Part shown: one piece after another, positions 1-6,328 of the stretch
Layout: each line of letters starts with the position of its first letter
Position numbering within the stretch: position 1 is the stretch's first letter
Source: Anaerolinea sp.
GTDB taxonomy: Bacteria; Chloroflexota; Anaerolineae; Anaerolineales; Anaerolineaceae
Direction of reading: 5' to 3'
Assembly: GCA_013824865.1 (NCBI GenBank)
Contig: PNON01000026.1
Location: 1-32,049 of the forward strand
Length of the DNA: 32,049 nucleotides
Position numbers and translations under genes: made by a program
The notes under the pieces: model-generated
Databases searched by the model: none
Seen by the model: the letters and a program-made list of their open reading frames with translations, nothing else
Told to the model about the DNA's origin: nothing

Positions 1-378
1 TTCCTCATAGACTGACTCCATATCCATGTCCGATGTGTACGTCCGCTGCATGACTGCAATGCGATAGGTATAGCCATCCTTAGCGCCTGGCGTCCCATCA
101 CCCAAATTTAATATCTCGTCCGTTTGATACTCTGGATTGTATTGAATATAATCCCCCAGATCCAGCCATATCTCGTTGAATTTGTAGAAATTATATGGAT
201 ATTGCAGGCTGAGATCCTCGTTAGACCATTGATTGATGAGATTTGCAATTATGGGTTTATCGGTGGCTGTCGGGAAGACTTGGTTGAGCGGTAGCCGATT
301 GTCACCTGGGAGATGACAGGTATCAGCAATAATAAAAAGCAAACCAGTGATCAGAAAGAAACGAAACGGAATGACCAT
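1..378 (-). CDS. Hypothetical protein, 5' part only (runs off left edge)
   Basis: An uninterrupted frame of 126 codons starts at ATG 378-376 and leaves the window. The start is preceded by AAAGGAG at 7-nt spacing, a strong ribosome binding site. The N-terminus (MVIPFRFFLITGLLFIIADTC) is a short positively charged stretch followed by a hydrophobic core, so the protein is probably exported. The cysteine at residue 21 could be a lipobox Cys, but the residues before it (ADT) are not canonical. The rest is acidic and rich in Tyr, Asn and Asp. I do not recognise a family. A secreted or lipid-anchored protein is the most that can be said. Confidence 0.7.
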   Translation of the reverse strand, partial: MVIPFRFFLITGLLFIIADTCHLPGDNRLPLNQVFPTATDKPIIANLINQWSNEDLSLQYPYNFYKFNEIWLDLGDYIQYNPEYQTDEILNLGDGTPGAKDGYTYRIAVMQRTYTSDMDMESVYEE

Positions 379-481
379 GGCGTCTCCTTTGGTGACTTCT
401 ATACTCATTACATACAGCATGCCAAAAATTCCAACCCGGATCACCTGCTGGAAAGGCTTACTTCTTGCCTTATGAAATAGG

Positions 482-505
482 TATTGGGTGTTATTAAGCC
501 CAATA
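482..505 (-). terminator. Weak hairpin after the CBS gene
   Basis: TATTGGG (482-488) pairs with CCCAATA (499-505) around a 10-nt loop, just past the stop codon of the leftward CBS gene. The downstream side on that strand is only moderately T-rich, so termination is plausible but not certain. Confidence 0.3.
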
Positions 506-522
506 TTTAAAGGGGTGGCTGC

Positions 523-966
523 TTACTTCCTAACATACCTTCCAAGAATGTAATTTTCCATTTCATCAATGGTCGTGGCTTTTTCATCCAATAAATTCTT
601 CACCACATCACCGATTGAAATGATGCCTATTAGTTCGCCGTCTTTCACCACTGGCAGGTGACGGATGTGCTCTTTGGTCATCCAAACCATACAGTCATCC
701 AGCGTCTGCTCGGGCGAAACTGTATGGACTTCTACGGTCATGTAATCCTTTACAGGAGCAATCAGATTCCCAGATCTGGTTTCCGCAGTCTTGCGTACAT
801 AATCCCTTTCAGAGACAATCCCGTCGATTTCTCCATTTTCTTTGACTACCAACGCACCCACGTTATGCTTTGCCATCAATATCAGCGCATCCAGGATGGT
901 GGCTTCCGGACCTATGGTCCACACATTGTCGCCTTTGCTAGTAAGAATCGTTGCTACCTTTATCAT
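523..966 (-). CDS. Tandem CBS-domain protein
   Basis: A 147-aa protein made almost entirely of two CBS domains (about residues 8-62 and 73-130), with the typical signatures 'VGALVVKENGEIDGIVSERDYVRK' (split here across the first domain's end) and 'HLPVVKDGELIGIISIGDVVK' (end of the second). CBS pairs bind adenine nucleotides and act as energy or redox sensors. Stand-alone versions like this one usually have no known partner. The ATG at 966 is preceded by AAAGGAGG and lies about 30 nt downstream of the predicted transcription start. It is divergently transcribed from arfB. No effector domain is fused to it, so its target cannot be inferred from sequence. Confidence 0.93.
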   Translation of the reverse strand: MIKVATILTSKGDNVWTIGPEATILDALILMAKHNVGALVVKENGEIDGIVSERDYVRKTAETRSGNLIAPVKDYMTVEVHTVSPEQTLDDCMVWMTKEHIRHLPVVKDGELIGIISIGDVVKNLLDEKATTIDEMENYILGRYVRK

Positions 967-1002
967 ATTGCCTCCTTTAGATTACTGATAGATGTTAAGA
1001 AT

Positions 1003-1030
1003 ATTATAGCGAAAGCTGTGTCATAATCAA
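1003..1030 (-). promoter_or_regulatory. Promoter of the CBS gene
   Basis: On the minus strand TTGATT (1030-1025) and TATAAT (1008-1003) are separated by 16 nt. The predicted start near 996 gives a leader of about 30 nt containing the AAAGGAGG site. Confidence 0.6.
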
Positions 1031-1069
1031 ACACTTTTGCAGGCATTTTTAATAAAACGACACGATTAT

Positions 1070-1078
1070 TGTTATACT
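1070..1078 (+). promoter_or_regulatory. Extended -10 of arfB, leaderless layout
   Basis: TG-T-TATACT is an extended -10 box. Its last base lies exactly 6 nt before ATG 1085, which places the transcription start at or next to the A of the start codon. Confidence 0.5.
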
Positions 1079-1084
1079 TCCATT

Positions 1085-1510
1085 ATGGTCATGGTCAATG
1101 ACAGTATCCGTATTCCTGATAACGAGATCACATTCTCATTCATACAGTCCTCAGGTCCAGGCGGACAGAACGTAAACAAAGTTGCCACTGCTGCGCAGCT
1201 TCATTTCAACATCCTCCTTTCTTCAGCAATGGATGAACATGTCAAATCGCGGTTGATCAAGCTGGCCGGAAAGCGCGTTTCCTCTGAAGGCGTTCTCATT
1301 ATAGAAGCAAAACGCTACCGCTCACAGGAGAAAAACCGACTGGATGCTATCAATCGACTGGTAATGCTCGTTACTCAGGCATTCATTGAACCCAGACCAC
1401 GCAAGAAAACCCGTCCCAGTTTAACAGCCAGTGCCGCAAGGGTGAATCATAAGCGGGAACGGGGAAAACAAAAAAAGATCAGACGTTACAATGCAGATGA
1501 TTGGGAATGA
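1085..1510 (+). CDS. arfB: Alternative ribosome-rescue factor ArfB (peptidyl-tRNA hydrolase, RF-1-like)
   Basis: A protein of 141 aa with the class-I release factor catalytic motif SSGPGGQNVNK near the N-terminus (GGQ) and a Lys/Arg-rich tail (about the last 40 residues), the two hallmarks of ArfB/YaeJ. The GGQ glutamine positions water for peptidyl-tRNA hydrolysis. The basic tail enters the empty mRNA channel of a stalled ribosome, so the protein frees ribosomes lacking a stop codon. It has no codon-recognition domain, which separates it from RF1/RF2. A longer frame opens at 1037, but the family length and the -10 box at 1073-1078 favour ATG 1085 (or 1091). There is no Shine-Dalgarno, consistent with a leaderless mRNA. 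Confidence 0.93.
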   Translation: MVMVNDSIRIPDNEITFSFIQSSGPGGQNVNKVATAAQLHFNILLSSAMDEHVKSRLIKLAGKRVSSEGVLIIEAKRYRSQEKNRLDAINRLVMLVTQAFIEPRPRKKTRPSLTASAARVNHKRERGKQKKIRRYNADDWE

Positions 1511-1613
1511 GTATCACATCTTGATTTTCCAAGAAACAAGTCGTTGTCGATTCAGTTATGGATTGCAGGTTTGATGATAAAATTCCAGATATTCGTTAAT
1601 GGAGTGTAATTAT

Positions 1614-2684
1614 ATGAAAAAAGCGCTGATTACTGGAATCACCGGCCAGGATGGTTCCTACCTGGCAGAATTCCTTCTCTACCAGGGCTATGAAGTCCAC
1701 GGTATCATCCGCCGGGCAAGCACCTTTAATACCCGCCGAATAGACCATCTGTATAGTGATCCGCACAGCAATGGCCAGGCGAAAAACCTTCATCTGCATT
1801 ACGGGGATGTCACCGCCCAGGATACGCTGACGGATGTCATTTACAACATAAAACCGGAGGAGATCTACCATCTTGCCGCGCAATCACACGTGCGGGTTTC
1901 ATTCGATATGCCTGAATACACCGGCGATGTCACCGGACTGGGCACCATCCGCATCCTCGAATCCATCCGCAAGAGCGGCATCAAAACCAGGTTCTATCAG
2001 GCTTCCTCCAGCGAGATGTTTGGGGGTGCAAAACCACCTCAAAGCGAAACTACGCCATTCGAACCGCGCAGCCCATACGCTGCAGCCAAGGTATATGCCT
2101 ATTGGGTCACCCGCAACTACCGCGAGGGGTATAATCTCTTCGCTTCCAATGGCATCCTTTTCAATCATGAGTCCCCCCGCCGCGGCGAGACCTTTGTTAC
2201 CCGCAAGATCACTCACGCTCTGGCAGCCATTAAATCCGGTCGGCAGAAGAAGCTTTACCTGGGAAACCTGGATGCTAAAAGGGACTGGGGGTATACACCA
2301 GAATTCATCGAGGTACAATGGAAAATCCTGCAGCAGGATGCAGCCGATGATTTTGTCATCGGTACTGGCGAAACTCACAGTATCCGTGAATTCCTGGATG
2401 AAGCCTTCGGTTATGCCAATATGGATTGGAAGCAGTACGTCGAGATAGATCCGCGCTACTTCCGCCCAACTGAAGTGGATTGCCTCCTGGCAGATCCTTC
2501 CCGCTCACGCCAGCGCCTCAACTGGGAACCCAAAGTGCGCTTCCACGAGCTGGTGCGCATCATGGTGGATGCTGACCTTGAACTTGCCGGTTTGGAATGC
2601 CCGGGTGAAGGCAGAAAAATTGTACAGCAAAAATTTACCAGCTGGCACAAATGGGAACATCAGGTTGTCAGTATGGGCAGATAA
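1614..2684 (+). CDS. gmd: GDP-mannose 4,6-dehydratase
   Basis: A 356-aa extended short-chain dehydrogenase. It converts GDP-D-mannose to GDP-4-keto-6-deoxymannose, the precursor of GDP-fucose, GDP-rhamnose and related surface sugars. Visible features are the NAD(P)-binding loop [10 protein letters not shown] at residues 8-17, [15 protein letters not shown] (cofactor and tetramer loop), the catalytic SSSEMFG segment, the Tyr-x3-Lys pair in [12 protein letters not shown], and [11 protein letters not shown], a near-invariant Gmd signature. The start at 1614 is preferred over the upstream in-frame ATG at 1599 because the protein then begins MKKALITG and GGAG lies 9 nt upstream. No other nucleotide-sugar genes flank it, so the final sugar product is unknown. 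A strong terminator follows. Confidence 0.95.
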   Translation: MKKALITGITGQDGSYLAEFLLYQGYEVHGIIRRASTFNTRRIDHLYSDPHSNGQAKNLHLHYGDVTAQDTLTDVIYNIKPEEIYHLAAQSHVRVSFDMPEYTGDVTGLGTIRILESIRKSGIKTRFYQASSSEMFGGAKPPQSETTPFEPRSPYAAAKVYAYWVTRNYREGYNLFASNGILFNHESPRRGETFVTRKITHALAAIKSGRQKKLYLGNLDAKRDWGYTPEFIEVQWKILQQDAADDFVIGTGETHSIREFLDEAFGYANMDWKQYVEIDPRYFRPTEVDCLLADPSRSRQRLNWEPKVRFHELVRIMVDADLELAGLECPGEGRKIVQQKFTSWHKWEHQVVSMGR

Positions 2685-2695
2685 TTTATCCTCAC

Positions 2696-2720
2696 ACACC
2701 GGTTCGCCGGTGTTTTTTTA
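2696..2720 (+). terminator. Intrinsic terminator after gmd
   Basis: ACACCGG-TTCG-CCGGTGT, a 7-bp stem with a stable UUCG tetraloop, is followed directly by a run of T. Confidence 0.85.
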
Positions 2721-2958
2721 TTTTTGAAATATGCATTTTGCGGAGAGTCACAGGCTCCCATTGATACGCTTCACAGAGTGAGAGGCAAAGCCATAGATGA
2801 ATTTTGAAATGAAATGATATTTTTGTAATCCTCCCATTTCTTTAATAGATTATTTGTTCTATAATCATTATAAGCACAAAATGGGTTTTGACTACCTGTC
2901 ATTTGTTACAGGTGTGCAGGGAAATAATGGATTTGAATCGTGTTATCGCGTGCCTTAT

Positions 2959-2992
2959 TGTTGGATTTCGCAAAAAACCGCTCAATCCAACA
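2959..2992 (+). repeat. Palindromic repeat, copy 1
   Basis: TGTTGGATT (2959-2967) and AATCCAACA (2984-2992) form a 9-bp inverted repeat around TTCGC/GCTC-type centre sequence. Two related copies lie within 550 nt. Confidence 0.7.
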
Positions 2993-3065
2993 TTTATTAT
3001 TACTAATACCCCCAGATTTTTGTCGGTTGAAATGAGAGAGTCAGCCCGAAATCCGACATATGGTT

Positions 3066-3091
3066 GTCATCGCGAGGAACGAAGCGATCTC
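3066..3091 (+). repeat. GTCATCGCGAGG-type dispersed repeat
   Basis: The segment reads GTCATCGCGAGGAACGAAGC followed by GATCTC. This resembles a widely dispersed intergenic element (GTCATTGCGAGGAACGAAGCAATCTC class) that I know from several bacterial genomes. A partial second copy (GTCATCGTGAACGAAGTC) starts at about 3221. Confidence 0.5.
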
Positions 3092-3177
3092 AATGCCTGC
3101 AAACCAGATTGCGACGGTCTGTATTCTCTTCTTACTCAGCCTCCCCGCTGGCTTCGACAGGCTAAATAAACAAGCAA

Positions 3178-3199
3178 GGGCGGATACGCAGGTCCGCCC
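3178..3199. repeat. GGGCGGA/TCCGCCC hairpin element
   Basis: GGGCGGA (3178-3184) pairs with TCCGCCC (3193-3199) across an 8-nt loop. It sits between two of the other repeat types and lacks a T-run, so it is not an obvious terminator. Confidence 0.5.
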
Positions 3200-3243
3200 C
3201 TACCAAAACTTCGACCATCTGTCATCGTGAACGAAGTCTTATT

Positions 3244-3275
3244 GTAGGTTGAATTGAGCGCAGCGAAATCCAACA
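3244..3275 (-). repeat. Palindromic repeat, copy 2
   Basis: GTAGGTTGAATTGAGCGCAG continuing to CGAAATCCAACA is the reverse-complement orientation of the element at 2959-2992, here with the full GCGCAGC centre. Confidence 0.7.
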
Positions 3276-3501
3276 AATGGAAAAACCTTAGATTGCCTGG
3301 GTCGCAAAAAACACTTCCTCGCATATCATCCTAGCAAAATCGGGACCAACGTATTATGGAGGATTTCAGCGGGGACGCTGAAATCAAAGCAGTAATCCTA
3401 CTCGACTTCGTCCTCAGCGGTTATTGGTCGAATTGAGCCGGCTCCCGAGCCAGTCGATCGCATAGCGAAGCGGATCATCCCGTGGGAGGGACGCAGAAGG
3501 A

Positions 3502-3538
3502 TGTTGGGTTTCGGGCTGGCGCACTCTACCCAACCTAC
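3502..3538 (+). repeat. Palindromic repeat, copy 3 (diverged)
   Basis: TGTTGGGTTTCG at the left and CTCTACCCAACCTAC at the right give the same architecture as the other two copies with a few substitutions (GGGTT/ACCC instead of GGATT/ATCC). Confidence 0.6.
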
Positions 3539-3594
3539 AACTTCAACCAACACAAAGCGACCACGCTCCAGATGAATATTTGAAACTCCTCCTG

Positions 3595-3600
3595 TATAAT
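3595..3600 (+). promoter_or_regulatory. Possible -10 box of the NERD-helicase gene
   Basis: A perfect TATAAT lies 58 nt before the chosen ATG. No good -35 is visible at 16-18 nt upstream. Confidence 0.35.
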
Positions 3601-3657
3601 TATTGGTAGCAAACTGGATTTGTCTGAAGCGTCTTGAAGGCAGACGGGAGGGATACA

Positions 3658-5697
3658 ATGGCTGAAGTAGTGGGTGACTTGAAAAAAGATGCAACCTATG
3701 GCGAAAAAGAAACCCGCAGGCTGCTCGGACAGAATCTTCCCAAGGAATACACTGTCTATGTAGAATCACCGATCAAGCAGGAGCGTGATTTTCGGTACCC
3801 TGATTTTGTCATTGTCACCAACTATGGCTTCATCATCCTGGAAGTAAAAGATTGGTACCTGATTACTCATGCAGATCCACACGGTGCGACGGTACGAACC
3901 AGGACTGGAGAAGATCGAAGAGAGGAAAATCCTGTTACCAAAGCAAGGGAGTATGGCTTCGCTCTAACCAAAGCCATTAATTCTAAATGGCCAGCCAACC
4001 TTGACCAACAACAAATTCCCTGGAGCTATGCTGCCGTCCTTTTTAATCTGCCTCAGGCAGTTATTACGCAGGTGCGCATCCCATGGGGGGAAGAATTCGT
4101 CCTGGGAAAAGCAGACTTGGAAAGCCCGGATGAATTGCGTTCACGGCTGAAACAAACCATGCCGCCAGACCGAATGCGCTCCCTAACCAGAGCCGAACTG
4201 GACCACCTGCGGGCAATCATCTTCCCGGTGGTGGACATATCCATTTCAGGCAAGCCATCCTTTACTTTGGATTCGCAACAGGAAAAGATTGTAGCCGAGC
4301 CACTTCGCCCTCTAGAAAAACCACAGAAGCAGTTGACAACAGATTCTACAGTTGAGCAGGCGAACTTCCTGCAAGATATAGCGCCAATGGCTGCAGAGGA
4401 AGATCTGCCAGAGGCTGGCAAAAAGCTGACCCGCAACTTGAGCATCCGGCTTGTGCGCGGATTTTCTGGCAGTGGTAAAACGCTGGTGATGATCCAGCGT
4501 GCCAGGTATATATCCGCCATTAACCCGGATTGGAAAGTTGGTATCTTAACCTTCAATAACTTGCTAAAGGAAAACCTGGATGGGTATTTTAAAGGTACTG
4601 ACATCCAACCAAAAACCTTCCATAGCCTGTGCAAGCGTATTGTCAAAGTAGATGACCAAAATCGGATAGAGTTGGATGCATGGCTGAAAGACAATGCACT
4701 CAAATACCCATCTATATTTAAGCTTGGCAGGGATGTGGTTAGCCGCGAGATTAACTGGATCCGCGATGTCGGTTTCAGTAACGAGGAGGAGTACCTGGGA
4801 GCTGAACGTAAAGGGATAGGAAAGGATCATCGCCTGTCTTTGGAGGAGAAACATTCCATATACACCATCTGCGAAGTTTTCCGCGACCACCTGAGGAAAA
4901 ACCATCTCTGGGACTGGCAGGAGTTGCCACTCTTGGCGTGGGAAAAAGTCGAAGCCGGTTACCCGGTGGAGCAGTTCGATGCGCTGCTCATTGATGAAGC
5001 TCAGGACTGGGCACCCGTCTGGTTCAAGATCGTCAACCACTTGATCAAGCCAGAAACCGGTATCCTCTTCCTGGCAGATGACCCCTCACAGAGTATTTAC
5101 CGTTACTTTAGCTGGCGGGAAAAGGGCATCCCTGTGGTCGGTCGGACGCGTTGGTTAAAAGTCCCCTACCGCAACACCTATGAGATCTATCGTGCCGCTT
5201 ATGACCTGATCGACGGATACCAGGAGATCCAGGATTCGCTCGTTGAAGAGGGTGAGCGGGTGGAACCGGATATCTCGCGGGAGGTTATGCGTACAGGAAT
5301 AAAACCCCTGCTGCGCAAATTTAATACCATTCAGGAGGAGAAAGACTACCTCCGCAATGTGGTAGAAACATATCGCAACCAAGGCTATTTGGATAAGCAA
5401 ATTGCCATATTAGCCCGTCATAACGATGACCTGAACAACATTCGGCAACGTATCAAAGGATTGGACATCTGGGCGGAAACCTGTCACAGCTTTAAGGGGT
5501 TGGAAACCGAGGTGGTGATCCTGCCCTTCCTGCATAAGACTTTTTTGGATGCATCTAAAGAAGCGGCAGAGCGCAGGTTGATGTACATGGCCATGTCCAG
5601 AGCTCGATCGAATCTGGTGCTCACCTATTCAGGCAGATTGCCCACTCCGTATCAGGGGTTGCTTGATAAATCCCTGGTGGATTATCTGGCATATTAA
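3658..5697 (+). CDS. NERD-domain / UvrD-family DNA helicase fusion
   Basis: A protein of 679 aa. Residues about 12-130 are a NERD (nuclease-related) domain with the PD-(D/E)XK-like residues D49, E62 and K64 in RYPDFVIVTNYGFIILEVKDW. Residues 265-675 form a superfamily 1 helicase: Walker A GFSGSGKT (268-275), Walker B LLIDEAQD (443-450), ADDPSQSIYR (motif III), KVPYRNTYEI (motif IV), HSFKGLETEVV (motif V) and MYMAMSRARSNLVL (motif VI). It probably couples ATP-driven DNA unwinding to DNA cleavage, in repair or in defence against foreign DNA; the sequence does not decide which. ATG 3658 is chosen over ATG 3634 because GGGAGG lies 5-6 nt upstream. It sits alone after a repeat-filled gap, with no methylase or partner gene beside it. 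Confidence 0.88.
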   Translation: MAEVVGDLKKDATYGEKETRRLLGQNLPKEYTVYVESPIKQERDFRYPDFVIVTNYGFIILEVKDWYLITHADPHGATVRTRTGEDRREENPVTKAREYGFALTKAINSKWPANLDQQQIPWSYAAVLFNLPQAVITQVRIPWGEEFVLGKADLESPDELRSRLKQTMPPDRMRSLTRAELDHLRAIIFPVVDISISGKPSFTLDSQQEKIVAEPLRPLEKPQKQLTTDSTVEQANFLQDIAPMAAEEDLPEAGKKLTRNLSIRLVRGFSGSGKTLVMIQRARYISAINPDWKVGILTFNNLLKENLDGYFKGTDIQPKTFHSLCKRIVKVDDQNRIELDAWLKDNALKYPSIFKLGRDVVSREINWIRDVGFSNEEEYLGAERKGIGKDHRLSLEEKHSIYTICEVFRDHLRKNHLWDWQELPLLAWEKVEAGYPVEQFDALLIDEAQDWAPVWFKIVNHLIKPETGILFLADDPSQSIYRYFSWREKGIPVVGRTRWLKVPYRNTYEIYRAAYDLIDGYQEIQDSLVEEGERVEPDISREVMRTGIKPLLRKFNTIQEEKDYLRNVVETYRNQGYLDKQIAILARHNDDLNNIRQRIKGLDIWAETCHSFKGLETEVVILPFLHKTFLDASKEAAERRLMYMAMSRARSNLVLTYSGRLPTPYQGLLDKSLVDYLAY

Positions 5698-5725
5698 CGT
5701 TCAAATCAATTTTGTGAGGTGAAAT

Positions 5726-6013
5726 ATGACCGCATATGTACTGCTGGATGTGCACGTACACGATCCGCTGACATACGCTCAATATAAAGAGCTTGCCCCT
5801 CCTGTTGTAACCGCCTATGGCGGGAAATACCTCGCCCGCGGTGGTAGTTGTGAAATATTGGAAGGGGAATGGACTCCTGGCAGATTGGTGATCCTAGAAT
5901 TTCCAAGTGTGGAGCAGGCAAAGGCATGGTTGGATTCACCCGAATACGCGCTGGCGAAGGAATTGCGCCACAGCGCTTCCACCGCCAACATGGTCGTTGT
6001 TGAAGGTGTATGA
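5726..6013 (+). CDS. DUF1330 family protein
   Basis: A 95-aa protein of the DUF1330 family, small ferredoxin-like (dimeric alpha-beta barrel) proteins. Family hallmarks visible here are MTAYVLLDVHVHDPLTYAQY at the start, GGKYLARGG in the middle, and RLVILEFPSVEQAKAWLDSPEY near the end. The biochemical role of the family is not established. Start at 5726 with GAGGTG 6-7 nt upstream. It begins 28 nt after the helicase stop codon and could be co-transcribed with it, though there is no functional link I can see. Confidence 0.9.
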   Translation: MTAYVLLDVHVHDPLTYAQYKELAPPVVTAYGGKYLARGGSCEILEGEWTPGRLVILEFPSVEQAKAWLDSPEYALAKELRHSASTANMVVVEGV

Positions 6014-6046
6014 ACCCTTGTCGGGTCGATCCTTTGTCGATCCAAA

Positions 6047-6074
6047 TTGAAATCATCCATGGATATGTTATAAT
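6047..6074 (+). promoter_or_regulatory. Promoter of the valS T-box leader
   Basis: TTGAAA (6047-6052) and TATAAT (6069-6074) are 16 nt apart, and TG at 6066-6067 makes the -10 an extended one (TGTTATAAT). Transcription should start near 6081. Confidence 0.75.
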
Positions 6075-6080
6075 CTGGTT

Positions 6081-6315
6081 ACCTTCAGGAGGAGTAAAAC
6101 CGCGACCGCTGAAAGAAAAGGGCTGCCCCGGCTGAAAGCACCCGCAGTGTGTCCGGTTTGAAAGTCGCCTGGTTGTAATGCCGAAGAAATGCAAAGAGTA
6201 GACCGGCACGGATGCGCCCGTTATAACGCATTTGAGAGCGCCTTTTCAGGCGAATCGAGGTGGTACCGCGGAAGATTTCTGTCTTTCGTCCTCATGGACG
6301 AAAGATTTTATTTTT
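6081..6315 (+). promoter_or_regulatory. T-box riboswitch leader of valS
   Basis: The conserved T-box sequence AGGTGGTACCGCGG is at 6258-6271, preceded by a GAGAGC element and a GCCT-TTTC-AGGC hairpin (6241 region), as in other T-boxes. A strong terminator follows at 6283-6315. The T-box element would pair with the NCCA end of uncharged tRNA-Val and form the antiterminator, so valS is expressed when charged tRNA-Val is scarce. I could not fix the specifier codon by eye: GTC at 6164-6166 and GTA at 6175-6177 are both candidates on the 3' side of Stem I. Confidence 0.88.
6283..6315 (+). terminator. T-box regulated terminator
   Basis: CTTTCGTCC (6283-6291) pairs perfectly with GGACGAAAG (6296-6304) around TCAT, followed by ATTTTATTTTT. 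It is the alternative structure to the antiterminator built by the T-box sequence just upstream. Confidence 0.9.
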
Positions 6316-6328
6316 AACTGGAGGAAAA

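Larger units (their letters stand above)
2721..3590. other. Gene-free, repeat-rich intergenic region
   Basis: About 870 nt without a credible gene. The frame at 2888-3169 is a translation of repeat sequence with no ribosome binding site. The region holds at least three copies of a GTTGGATTTCGC...CAAC palindrome, a GTCATCGCGAGGAACGAAGCGATCTC-type element, and a GGGCGGA/TCCGCCC hairpin. It looks like a landing zone for short non-autonomous repeats. Confidence 0.6.

Noticed and set aside
2888-3169. 93-codon open frame in the repeat region
   Set aside because: It translates the dispersed repeat (HREERSDLNA is typical of repeat translation) and lacks a ribosome binding site and family match.
6260-6328. 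Upstream extension of valS by 23 codons
   Set aside because: These codons lie inside the T-box and terminator, and GGAGG directly precedes ATG 6329.
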